A stretch of 18,472 bases of DNA from JBDZUZ01 sp040255445 (GTDB taxonomy: Bacteria > Planctomycetota > Phycisphaerae > Phycisphaerales > UBA1924). The position numbers and the translations under genes were made by a program. Below the pieces are notes generated by a model, which had not been told where the DNA came from, did not search any database, and saw nothing but the letters and a program-made list of their open reading frames with translations. The stretch is from contig JBDZUZ010000077.1 of assembly GCA_040255445.1 (NCBI GenBank), forward strand, positions 1 to 18,472, read 5' to 3'. This document shows positions 6,284 through 13,154 of the stretch, one piece after another (position 1 is the first letter of the stretch; each line of letters starts with the position of its first letter).

Positions 6284-7735
6284 ATGCCCCTCAACTCCGC
6301 CCATCGCCCGCTCTCGGCCGCGGCCCTCGCCGCCAGCGGGGTGCTGCACGCGCTGGGGCTGCTGGCCTTCGCGACCTATGGCGACCGCCTCGGGGCCGGC
6401 ACGGTCGCGGCGGAGGGGCACTGGGCGACCGCGCCCTCGCGGACGGTCGAGTTCGAACTCCCGCCCGAGCCGGTTCTCCCGCCGCCGCAGCCCGAGCCTG
6501 TTCCAGAGCCGGCGCCAGAGTTGCAGGAAGCGCCGCCGCAGGAGCCCGACCGGCTCCGCGCCGGCATCGACGACTCCGATGCGGACACGCCGGCGTGGAT
6601 CGGCGCTGCGGAAGCGACCGAGCACCAGGCGGTCCGCGGCGAGATGGACCAGGCAGCCCGCTCGACCGACCCGGGCGCGCCCGGTGCGCCGGGTGAGCGC
6701 GGCCGGCCGGGATCGCCGACGGCGGAGCCCGCGGAGCCGGCTGCGGATCCGCTCCAGGAACAGGCTGCTCCCGCCGTGCCGCCGGTGCAGTCGCCGCCGG
6801 TCCAGCCGCCGCGTGCCGAGCCGCGGAACCCCGAGCCGATCGAGCCGCGACCCGAAGCGCCGGAGCCGGAACGCCCGGCCGAATCCCCACGGCCCGAGCC
6901 GCGGCCCGCGGATCCTGACACGCCCGCCGAGCCGCTTCCGCCGGTTGAGGAGCCGACCGCGCCCGGGCCGGCCGAGCCTGAGACACCCGGCGCCACGCCG
7001 ACAGAGGATCCACCCGCCGCGGCGAGCGAGACCGATGTCCCGAACGTGCCTGATGTCGGCGATCGTCCGATCGAGTCGCCCGCCGCGGGCGAGGACGATC
7101 TCACGCGGCCGGGTCTGGATCTGACCACGCCCGGTGAGCTGCCGGACGTGATGGAAGCGCTGCCGGCGCCCGATGCCGCGCTGCGGGCGCCGCCGCTGCC
7201 GCGTGCTTTCGCGGAGTCGCTGCTCGATTTATTGGGGCGTGAGGATGTCGCGGCGTTGCTCGCTTCGCCGGCGGAGCCGTCGCGGATCGCGACCGAGCCC
7301 GCCCGGATCGCGGCAGCGCCGCCGGGCGATAGTGGCAGCGGGGGAGATGGCGGCGGTGGGGGTGCGGGTGTCGGCACGCAGTCGGCGCAGGAGGCCGAGG
7401 CGTTCTCGACGCAGCAGGCGGTCGTGGTACGCCCCGGCGAGCCGCTCGCGGCCAAGGGTCTGCAGATCAACACGGTGCGGCCGCGATGGAGCACGACGAC
7501 ACAGCTGCTCGCAGCGCGGCCGAAGGATCCGAAGATCGGGATCATCTTCGGGCGCGATGGCCGCGTGAAGCGGGCGCAGTTCCTCGATGGGCAGACGACC
7601 GGGTACCCGGCGATGGACGATCCGCTGCTCGATGCGGTGTACCGCTGGACCGCGACGGGCGCGGAGCTGCGGAAGCTGTCGGCGGATGATCCCGATGCGG
7701 GTGTGAGCTTTGTGGTGACGATCATTTTGCGATGA
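6284..7735 (+). CDS. Proline-rich TonB/TolA-like envelope protein
   Basis: This 483-residue protein is built like an energy-transducing periplasm-spanning protein. It has a short cytoplasmic start, one membrane helix (about residues 9-32, LSAAALAASGVLHALGLLAF), then a long stretch rich in Pro, Glu and Ala with PEP/PxEP units (about 53-90 and 150-260). A Gly-rich hinge (GGDGGGGGAGVG) leads into a folded C-terminal domain of about 100 residues (GLQINTVRPRWSTTTQLL, PKIGIIFGRDGRVKRAQFLDG, VSFVVTIILR). The C-terminal domain recalls the TonB-type strand-helix-strand fold but lacks a clear YP signature, so the label is architectural. An upstream TTG at 6206 is possible, but the membrane helix sits naturally after the ATG at 6284. 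The stop overlaps the next gene as ATGA, implying coupling. No exbB/exbD-like genes are in the window. Confidence 0.75.
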   Translation: MPLNSAHRPLSAAALAASGVLHALGLLAFATYGDRLGAGTVAAEGHWATAPSRTVEFELPPEPVLPPPQPEPVPEPAPELQEAPPQEPDRLRAGIDDSDADTPAWIGAAEATEHQAVRGEMDQAARSTDPGAPGAPGERGRPGSPTAEPAEPAADPLQEQAAPAVPPVQSPPVQPPRAEPRNPEPIEPRPEAPEPERPAESPRPEPRPADPDTPAEPLPPVEEPTAPGPAEPETPGATPTEDPPAAASETDVPNVPDVGDRPIESPAAGEDDLTRPGLDLTTPGELPDVMEALPAPDAALRAPPLPRAFAESLLDLLGREDVAALLASPAEPSRIATEPARIAAAPPGDSGSGGDGGGGGAGVGTQSAQEAEAFSTQQAVVVRPGEPLAAKGLQINTVRPRWSTTTQLLAARPKDPKIGIIFGRDGRVKRAQFLDGQTTGYPAMDDPLLDAVYRWTATGAELRKLSADDPDAGVSFVVTIILR

Positions 7736-8436
7736 CGATGCGCGTGTGCCAGGTTGGGGCGGTGATGAGCGTGATGACGCTCGCGGCGGTGGCGCACGCG
7801 CAATCGGAAGTGCGCAACGACGGCACCGTCGTGATCCGCGGCGTTCCGATGCGGCCCGTCGAGGCCGGGCTCGCGGATGTCGGGCCGCTGTCGACGAGCC
7901 AGCGGCTGATGCGGGCGGACCTGCGGGCGCCGACTGGGTTCGAGCGCGTGTACCAGGTTGAGGGCGCGGTGGGGCCCTTCTCCAATCTGCGGCCGTCGTA
8001 CTTCGTGCGGATGGATGCGGGCGTGACGGCGGTCTTCCCGACTTCGATCTACTCCGAGAGCCAGCGCGGGCTCGAGGCGGCGATCCCGCCGGGCACGATC
8101 TTCTCGATCGGCGGGCCGATCGAAACGCTGTTCGGATTCCGCCGCGGCGACCGGCCGCGGGCGGTCGAAGGTGTGACACCGGTGGCGCTGCTGCGCGCGG
8201 CGGATCGTCGCGCGGGCGCGCGTGCGGGCGATCCGACAACCGGCCAGCGCGAAGCGCGGCCGGGCGCGGCGGAACGCCCGGCGACGGATGCGCCGCAGCG
8301 TGCGGAAACGCCGGAGAACGCGCCGCCGACGATCTGGACGAGCGAGACCGTGCGGCAGCGGCGGGTGGGGGAGTTGCTGGAGCGAGCGCGGGGCGGGGGC
8401 GGTGCTGACACCGTGGCACCGGCGGCTCGCCGGTGA
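7732..8436 (+). CDS. Small secreted protein of unknown function, coupled to the TonB-like gene
   Basis: This is a 234-residue protein I do not recognise. Residues 1-23 are a signal peptide (MTMRVCQVGAVMSVMTLAAVAHA), so it is exported. Residues 24-150 are a compact, conserved-looking region (VIRGVPMRPVEAGLADVGPL, FERVYQVEGAVGPFSNLRPS, AAIPPGTIFSIGGPIETLFG) with many strand-like segments. Residues 151-234 are Ala/Arg/Pro-rich and probably disordered, ending in a segment with TVRQRRVGELLERARGGGG. The start ATG overlaps the upstream stop as ATGA, so the two proteins are likely made together and may act together at the envelope. The stop codon TGA at 8434-8436 is the edge of a palindrome belonging to the downstream repeat cluster, so the last residues may have been added or altered by that element. 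Confidence 0.75.
   Translation: MTMRVCQVGAVMSVMTLAAVAHAQSEVRNDGTVVIRGVPMRPVEAGLADVGPLSTSQRLMRADLRAPTGFERVYQVEGAVGPFSNLRPSYFVRMDAGVTAVFPTSIYSESQRGLEAAIPPGTIFSIGGPIETLFGFRRGDRPRAVEGVTPVALLRAADRRAGARAGDPTTGQREARPGAAERPATDAPQRAETPENAPPTIWTSETVRQRRVGELLERARGGGGADTVAPAARR
8412..8436. repeat. Left arm of a perfect 25-base inverted repeat (hairpin unit 1)
   Basis: This arm is the exact reverse complement of 8547-8571. It also folds on itself: CACCGGCG (8417-8424), loop GCT, CGCCGGTG (8428-8435). It starts with CGTGGCA and ends in the TGA stop of the secreted-protein gene. Confidence 0.9.
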
Positions 8437-8546
8437 TCAGCGTGTGTGGCGCAGGGCGCTGAGGAGCGTTAGGCGGTCCCAGCGTTGAGCATGCTCCGAG
8501 GTGTGTGCGCTGGACGTTCCGGGCCGCGTTGTGCCGGTCGCGCTAC

Positions 8547-8571
8547 TCACCGGCGAGCCGCCGGTGCCACG
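8547..8571. repeat. Right arm of the 25-base inverted repeat (hairpin unit 2)
   Basis: This is the exact inverse copy of 8412-8436, separated from it by 110 bases. Internal hairpin CACCGGCG (8548-8555), loop AGC, CGCCGGTG (8559-8566). The 8437-8546 spacer holds no gene I can support. Confidence 0.9.
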
Positions 8572-8580
8572 ATGAGCCTT

Positions 8581-8600
8581 CCACGGGCTGACGCCCGTGG
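8581..8600. repeat. Palindrome CCACGGGC-TGAC-GCCCGTGG (hairpin unit 3)
   Basis: An 8-bp perfect stem with loop TGAC, followed by CA so that the right flank again reads GTGGCA. It is not followed by a T-tract, so it is not a standard terminator. Confidence 0.85.
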
Positions 8601-8612
8601 CAAGATTCTGGC

Positions 8613-8628
8613 GCACCCTGACGGGTGC
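8613..8628. repeat. Palindrome GCACCC-TGAC-GGGTGC (hairpin unit 4)
   Basis: A 6-bp perfect stem with the same TGAC loop as the unit 12 bases to its left, suggesting common descent. Confidence 0.7.
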
Positions 8629-8680
8629 TCTCGGAGATGTGTGGTGCGTGGCGGGTGTGAGCGCGCGAGCGGTGCACAAC

Positions 8681-8712
8681 CCACAGGCTCGCTCAGAGCC
8701 GCGAGCCTGTGG
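8681..8712. repeat. 12-bp-stem palindrome ending GTGG-CA (hairpin unit 5)
   Basis: Arms CCACAGGCTCGC (8681-8692) and GCGAGCCTGTGG (8701-8712) pair perfectly around TCAGAGCC. It is again followed by CA, and shares the GGCTCGC core with units 1 and 2. It ends 12 bases before the convergent floA stop, and could act as a transcript-end stabiliser for either gene. Confidence 0.9.
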
Positions 8713-8724
8713 CACGGAACCCAC

Positions 8725-9741
8725 TTAGGACGTGTGGCCGCCGGCGTTCTTGGTGTCTTCGCCTTCGCCCGCGATCGAGTTGCGCATCGAGGTGTCGGCC
8801 TGCACGTTGTTGAGCTTGTAGTAGTCCATCACGCCCAGGCGGCCGTTGCGGAAGGCTTCGGAGATCGCCTTGGGCACCTCGGCCTCGGCGAGGACGACCA
8901 GCGCCCGGTTCTTCTGCTCCTGGGCCCGGAACTCCTGCTCCTCGGCGACGGCGAGGGCGCGGCGCTTTTCGGCCTCGGCCTGGGCCATCTGCTTGTTGGC
9001 GTTGGCCTGGTCGAGCTGGAGCTTGGCGCCGATGTTGTCGCCGACGTCGATATCCGCGATGTCGATCGAGAGGATCTCGAAGGCGGTGCCGGCGTCGAGG
9101 CCCGAATCCATCACGCGGCGGCTGATCTCATCGGGGTTTTCCAGCACGGCCTTGTGGTCGTTGGCCGAGCCGATCGTCGAGACGATGCCCTGGCCGACGC
9201 GGGCGATGATGGTTTCTTCGGTAGCGCCGCCGACGAGGCGGGCGATGTTGGTGCGGACGGTCACGCGGGCCTTGGCGCGGAGCTGGATGCCGTCCTTGGC
9301 GACGGCGTCGATCGTCGGCCGCGGGCTGCTGGGGTTGGGGCAGTCGATGACCTTCGGGTTCACCGAGGTCTGCACCGCGTCCAAGATGTCGCGCCCGGCC
9401 AGGTCGATGGCGGTCGCGGTGTTCCAGGGCAGCTCGATGCGGGCGCTGCGGGCGGCGATCATCGCGCTGATGACGTTGGGCACGCGGCCGCCGGCGAGGT
9501 AGTGGGCCTCGAGGGCGTTGGTGGGGATGTCGATGCCGGCCTTCACCGCGCGGATGCGGCTGAAGACGATGGTGCGGACATCGACCTTGCGGAGCCGCAT
9601 GCCGACAAGCTCGAACAGGCCGATGTAGGCGTTCGACAGCCAGGCCTGGACGTAGAGGTTGATGAAGCCCATCGCGGCGATGAGGATGAAGAGGCCGACG
9701 ATGCCGACGACGACAACAAGAACAATCAGCAAGCCATTCAT
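8725..9741 (-). CDS. floA: Flotillin-like membrane scaffold FloA
   Basis: FloA organises functional membrane microdomains and influences membrane fluidity and protease or secretion partners. At 338 residues the length matches the family (331 in Bacillus subtilis). An N-terminal hydrophobic membrane segment (residues 4-30) is followed by the highly conserved FloA core (GIDIPTNALEAHYLAGG, NVISAMIAARSARIELPW, AIDLAGRDILDAVQTSVNPKVID, GIQLRAKARVTVRTNI, VGQGIVSTIGSANDHKAVLENPD in overlapping order). An EA-rich coiled-coil stretch follows (AEAEKRRALAVAEEQEFRAQEQ) and the usual end GRLGVMDYYKLNN. The ATG at 9741 has GAGGGG about nine bases upstream. It is the third gene of the nfeD-nfeD-floA run, 144 bases after the short NfeD gene, matching the known coupling of FloA with NfeD proteins. 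Confidence 0.97.
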   Translation of the reverse strand: MNGLLIVLVVVVGIVGLFILIAAMGFINLYVQAWLSNAYIGLFELVGMRLRKVDVRTIVFSRIRAVKAGIDIPTNALEAHYLAGGRVPNVISAMIAARSARIELPWNTATAIDLAGRDILDAVQTSVNPKVIDCPNPSSPRPTIDAVAKDGIQLRAKARVTVRTNIARLVGGATEETIIARVGQGIVSTIGSANDHKAVLENPDEISRRVMDSGLDAGTAFEILSIDIADIDVGDNIGAKLQLDQANANKQMAQAEAEKRRALAVAEEQEFRAQEQKNRALVVLAEAEVPKAISEAFRNGRLGVMDYYKLNNVQADTSMRNSIAGEGEDTKNAGGHTS

Positions 9742-9838
9742 GAAGCGGTCCCCTCGGGCTGTCTGAAGCCGTGCGTGGAGGTCACGGATTGGGATGCGTC
9801 CCCGGGCCGTTCCGGGATTCGCCCCGCATCGCGCCGGG

Positions 9839-9844
9839 AGTATA
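9839..9844 (-). promoter_or_regulatory. Possible -10 element TATACT upstream of floA
   Basis: In the 144-base gap before floA the minus strand reads GTTTATACTCCC, an AT island in GC-rich DNA. It lies about 98 bases before the floA ATG. No good -35 hexamer is visible at 16-18 bases. It could give floA its own promoter. Confidence 0.25.
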
Positions 9845-9885
9845 AACGAGGTGAGGGCTCGGTGCGGAGAGCGACCGTGCCGGGC

Positions 9886-10383
9886 TCAGACCATCCGGAC
9901 ACGGACCTGGTGCGGCTCGGCCACGATGACCTTCACTCTTGCACCGCGCTGCACATACACGGTGTCCGACACCGCGTCGTACCGCTTGCCGTCGATATCG
10001 ACGACGCCGATGGGGCGGAGGTCGGTCTTGGCCACACCCTCGAGCCCGATCAGGGCGTCGAGCGCGGCCTGCTTCTCCATCTCCGCAGCGCGATCGGCCT
10101 CGACCTGCGCTTCGCTGGGAAGGCCCATGACCTTTCGGCCCAGTGGCGTCGAGGTGTACCAGCGGAACATGTTGATCGCGAGCGTCGGCCCGAGGATCAG
10201 GACGCCCAGCAGCGAGGAAAGGCCCCACGTGGTGTCGTGCTTGAAGAGGACGCCGACGCCGGCGAGCGAGACAAGCGCGGCGGTGACGCCGAGGATCCCG
10301 CCCGAGGGAATGAAGAGCTCCGCCACCAGCAGCAGCGCACCGATCAGGATCAGTCCCAGGCCCCAGAGCAGCAGTTGTTCCAT
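9886..10383 (-). CDS. Short NfeD-family membrane protein
   Basis: NfeD proteins partner with flotillins/stomatins in membrane quality control. This 165-residue member lacks the protease domain. It has hydrophobic segments at about 5-24, 29-47 and 55-73, typical of NfeD (AELFIPSGGILGVTAALVSLAG), then a charged helix (EAQVEADRAAEMEKQAA). It ends with a small beta-barrel (OB-like) domain, residues 113-165: GLEGVAKTDLRPIGVVDIDG, KRYDAVSD, YVQRGARVKVI. Its ATG shares one base with the stop of the upstream protease gene (TGATG on the minus strand), indicating translational coupling. floA follows 144 bases on. The order protease-NfeD, short NfeD, flotillin resembles the yqeZ-yqfA arrangement of Firmicutes. 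Confidence 0.92.
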   Translation of the reverse strand: MEQLLLWGLGLILIGALLLVAELFIPSGGILGVTAALVSLAGVGVLFKHDTTWGLSSLLGVLILGPTLAINMFRWYTSTPLGRKVMGLPSEAQVEADRAAEMEKQAALDALIGLEGVAKTDLRPIGVVDIDGKRYDAVSDTVYVQRGARVKVIVAEPHQVRVRMV

Positions 10384-12389
10384 CAGGTCGTTGGCTCCCC
10401 GCCAGCGGGCGTATCGGTCTTGACCGCCTCGACGCCGATGCGGAAGGGCGTGACGGTGACCACGCGGACCGCGGCCCTGGCCGGGATGAACCCAAACTCC
10501 GCGACCGCATCGATCACGTTGTCACCGATCTGTACGCGGCCGGCGGGCCGCATGCTGGTGATGCTGACACCGGTGTCACCGATGCGGGCGAGTGCGTCCT
10601 CCGGGCCCATCGCGGCGAGCAGCCCATCGCGGCTCTCCTCGGGCGGATCACCCACCGCGGTCGTGTGCACCAGGCGGTTGAGGACCGGGAGGGAGTGCAT
10701 GTGCCGGCCCAGGAACCACATGCCGACGACGGCGGTGGTGCCGGCGAGCAGGATCGTGACCAGGCCGTACAGCGCATCGGACTGGGCCTCGGGCGAGGAG
10801 GGGAAGAGCCCCTGCCCCGCCGGGATGAAGGTCCCGATGAGGCCGACAAAGAGCAACAGCAGGCCCGCTCCCCCGGCGATGCCAAAGCCAGGCAGGATGA
10901 AGATCTCGACGGCGATGAGGAGGATGCCCAGCCCGATCGCGGCGACGTCCCACCAGTTGGCCATGCCGATGAGCATCGGCGGGGCGATAAGGCCGACCAG
11001 CGCGCCCAGCGCGATGACGCCGGGGATCGTGACGCCGGGATTGGTCATCTCGACGAAGAGCGCCAGCAACATGATCGCGATGAGGATGCCGCGGACGATG
11101 TTGTTGGTCATGAAGAGGACGAGTGATTCGGACCAGTTGCGGTCGAGGCGGCGGACGTTCTCGGCGCCGAAGAAGGCCTTGAGGTCGGCCTCGGTGCGGA
11201 TGGGCGTGACATCGAGACCGCCGTCGGTGCGGACGGTCGCTTCGTTGGCCGCGAGCTGGTAGCGGACCATGTCGACGGTCTGGAGGACGAGCGGTCCGGA
11301 GCCGTCGCTGACCTTTTCGATGAGCTCCCAGTTGCCGCGGTCCGCGGCGGAGATCACGGGGCGGGTAGAGGTGGTGGAGGAGACTTGGGCCTTGAGTTCG
11401 GTGGCGATCGCGGCGAGCTGTTCGGAGCCGGCGGGGACGCCGGGCGCTGGCGATGCGGCGTTGCGGCCGTCGGCGGTGTCGGAGGGTTTTCCGGTGCCGG
11501 GGGCTGAGGGGAGGCGGACCGGTCCATCGGGCGAGAGGTCGGGGAAGAGCAGGTTGAACTCGGCGCGGTCGATGCAGATGTTGATGCCGGTCTGCTTGTT
11601 ACGGACCCACCAGAGCTCGAGGTCGTTGGCGCAGAAGGCCTGCACGAGGTACTCATCGCGCAGGTAGCGGCCCATCCGCTGGTTGTAGCGGCGGGCGGAG
11701 TCGACGACCTCGGCGATCAGCGGGGGCAGAAGCTTCTTGAGGAGGTCGGCGGGGGGCGCGCTCGCGCCGCCGGGTGTGATGACGATCGGCATGGCGTCAC
11801 CGAAGCGCGACGGGTCGGTGACGACGATCTCGCGGCAGGCCAGCGCGATGATGGCCGCGCCGGAGAACGCATCGGGGTTGACCCAGGCGACGGTGTTCTC
11901 GATCGGCGACTGCTTGATCATGTTGCAGATCGCCAGCGTGGCGTAGAGGTCGCCGCCGGGGGAGCGGATGTCGAAGACGATGGCGTCGGCGCCGGCCGCG
12001 ATGGCGCGGTCCANNNNNNNNNNGTCGAATTTGGAGGCGAAGGGATGAAAGCGCGCGGTCGACTCGAAGGCGACGACGTGGATGCCGGCCGCGATGGCGC
12101 GGTCCATGCGTCGCTGGATCGAGCGGACCATGACCGAGGGGCGGGTGGCGCCGCCGGAGTCGATCTCGCCCTCGATGGTGATGACGGCGACGTTGTTGGC
12201 CTTACGGGCGGCGGGAACGACGCCGGCGGGCGGGACGACGGCGGGGTCGATCGCCGGTGACGCGGGCCGTTCCGCTGGCTGGCCCGCTGGCTGGCCCAAC
12301 AGGCCGGCCGATGGGAGCAGGATGACGAGCAGAGCCGCGAAGAGGCCCGCAAGCCGCGCGGCGATGCGGTGCGCACCACGTCCGGACAT
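10383..12389 (-). CDS. NfeD-type ClpP-class membrane serine protease (contains assembly gap)
   Basis: This is a long-form NfeD protein: signal or anchor helix (about residues 11-32), a ClpP-class protease domain (about 66-200), a large variable insert (about 205-425), four to five membrane helices (about 432-560) and a C-terminal OB-like domain (about 600-655). Family motifs are NVAVITIEGEID, ADAIVFDIRSPGGDLYATL and the putative nucleophile in NPDAFSGAAIIALAC (S176). The ATG at 12389 is preferred over a GTG at 12407, which would overlap a candidate promoter. The coding sequence is interrupted by ten Ns, which translate as residues 123-126. A 31-codon segment (93 bases including the Ns) next to the gap duplicates DRAIAAG and disturbs the otherwise normal family sequence, so the real protein is probably about 637 residues. 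It is first in the operon with the short NfeD and floA. Confidence 0.9.
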   Translation of the reverse strand: MSGRGAHRIAARLAGLFAALLVILLPSAGLLGQPAGQPAERPASPAIDPAVVPPAGVVPAARKANNVAVITIEGEIDSGGATRPSVMVRSIQRRMDRAIAAGIHVVAFESTARFHPFASKFDXXXXDRAIAAGADAIVFDIRSPGGDLYATLAICNMIKQSPIENTVAWVNPDAFSGAAIIALACREIVVTDPSRFGDAMPIVITPGGASAPPADLLKKLLPPLIAEVVDSARRYNQRMGRYLRDEYLVQAFCANDLELWWVRNKQTGINICIDRAEFNLLFPDLSPDGPVRLPSAPGTGKPSDTADGRNAASPAPGVPAGSEQLAAIATELKAQVSSTTSTRPVISAADRGNWELIEKVSDGSGPLVLQTVDMVRYQLAANEATVRTDGGLDVTPIRTEADLKAFFGAENVRRLDRNWSESLVLFMTNNIVRGILIAIMLLALFVEMTNPGVTIPGVIALGALVGLIAPPMLIGMANWWDVAAIGLGILLIAVEIFILPGFGIAGGAGLLLLFVGLIGTFIPAGQGLFPSSPEAQSDALYGLVTILLAGTTAVVGMWFLGRHMHSLPVLNRLVHTTAVGDPPEESRDGLLAAMGPEDALARIGDTGVSITSMRPAGRVQIGDNVIDAVAEFGFIPARAAVRVVTVTPFRIGVEAVKTDTPAGGEPTT
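11991..12013. repeat. 23-base direct repeat, copy 1, abutting the N gap
   Basis: The 23 bases ending in GATGGCGCGGTCCA recur exactly at 12084-12106, an offset of 93 bases. Copy 1 stops at the first N, as expected of a contig end. Confidence 0.95.
12014..12023. other. Assembly gap (10 Ns)
   Basis: A run of exactly ten Ns inside the protease gene, typical of a placeholder joining two contigs of unknown separation. It happens to keep the reading frame. Confidence 0.99.
12084..12106. repeat. 23-base direct repeat, copy 2
   Basis: Exact second copy of 11991-12013, 60 bases to the right of the gap. Both copies encode DRAIAAG on the minus strand. Confidence 0.95.
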
Positions 12390-12412
12390 CGCAAGTGACA
12401 GTATCACAACCG

Positions 12413-12418
12413 AGTATA
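12413..12418 (-). promoter_or_regulatory. Possible -10 element TATACT for the nfeD-floA operon
   Basis: The minus strand reads GCATCTATACTCGG 24 bases before the ATG at 12389. A start of transcription some seven bases on would fall near 12405, leaving a leader of about 16 bases and excluding the GTG at 12407 as start codon. No good -35 hexamer is seen. The rest of 12390-12501 has nothing else notable. Confidence 0.3.
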
Positions 12419-12501
12419 GATGCCGCGGACCACCGGTCCGGGGTCGCCGCGATCTCCCCGGTTTGGGCCGCGCGATGTGGAGGCGGGTTCAGGTCCTGGC
12501 T

Positions 12502-13053
12502 TCAGGTGCCGGGTGTTTCCTGCTCCACGGACCAGGCGAGTTTCTCGCCGCGGCAGTCGATGTGGACGGCGAAGAAGCCGGGGCGGCCGGCGGGGGACTT
12601 GGGCTCGGCGCGGCGGATCAGCGGCCAGATGATGGACCGGTCGGTTTCGGGGAGGGGGAGGTCTTCGATGTGGGCGGGATCGAACCAGTCGAGGCGGCCC
12701 TCGCGCATGTCCTGGGCGGGGACGGAGACGGGGCCGAGCACGCGGTAGACGAACATGAGCCAGTGGCCCTGGCCCTCGAAGGCGCACTCGCTGACGAGGC
12801 CGACCAGGTGGAGGCGTTCCATGGGGATGTGGAGGCCGGCTTCTTCCTCGATCTCGCGCTGGGCGCAGCGGGCGGGGGATTCGCCCTCGTCGACATGAAG
12901 CTTGCCGCCGATGGGCGAGCAGAGGCCCAGGTTGGGGGCTTTGAGGCGGCGGAGGAGGAGGATGCGGCCCTGGTCATCGCGCAGGTCGCAGAGGCAGGCG
13001 ATCTTGTAGGGGAGGCGCGGGTCGGCGCCGTGTACGGTGTGAGCATCCGCCAT
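12502..13053 (-). CDS. NUDIX hydrolase
   Basis: NUDIX enzymes hydrolyse nucleoside diphosphates linked to another group, often as housecleaning or cofactor turnover. The protein is 183 residues from the ATG at 13053 (a TTG four codons upstream is the alternative). The Nudix box reads GGKLHVDEGESPARCAQREIEEEAGL, quoted here in two parts: GGKLHVDEGESPA followed directly by RCAQREIEEEAGL. The REIEEEAG core with its metal-binding Glu residues is intact, but two residues are added between GGK and GES relative to the standard GX5E spacing. Before the box come KIACLCDLRDDQGRILLLRR and LCSPIGGK. After it come GHWLMFVYRVLG and a C-terminal segment FFAVHIDCRGEKLAWSVEQE that I take to be a subfamily trait. 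The substrate cannot be read. It faces away from murC and lies upstream of the nfeD operon on the same strand. Confidence 0.9.
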   Translation of the reverse strand: MADAHTVHGADPRLPYKIACLCDLRDDQGRILLLRRLKAPNLGLCSPIGGKLHVDEGESPARCAQREIEEEAGLHIPMERLHLVGLVSECAFEGQGHWLMFVYRVLGPVSVPAQDMREGRLDWFDPAHIEDLPLPETDRSIIWPLIRRAEPKSPAGRPGFFAVHIDCRGEKLAWSVEQETPGT

Positions 13054-13154
13054 GGGACCGGACAATATGCGATTGGGGCGGAGAATCCCGCGTCATCGGG
13101 GGTCGCGGTGCGTGCGTTCACGCTCCGACGGCGAACCGTCCGATACCCTCCAAC

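Noticed and set aside
6430..7110. Repeated CCGGAGCC/GAGCC-type units that look like a tandem repeat or CRISPR-like array
   Set aside because: The period is irregular and follows the Pro-Glu codons of the TonB-like protein. It is protein-level low complexity, with no constant repeat and spacer lengths.
8581..8712. Hairpins read as intrinsic terminators for the two convergent genes
   Set aside because: None is followed by a T-run on either strand, and their shared flanks and loops fit a repeat family better. A role in transcript ends is still possible.
8485..11262. A 925-codon open frame on the plus strand
   Set aside because: It is antisense to floA, the short NfeD and half of the protease gene, all with strong family evidence, and crosses the palindrome cluster. 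It is a codon-bias shadow.
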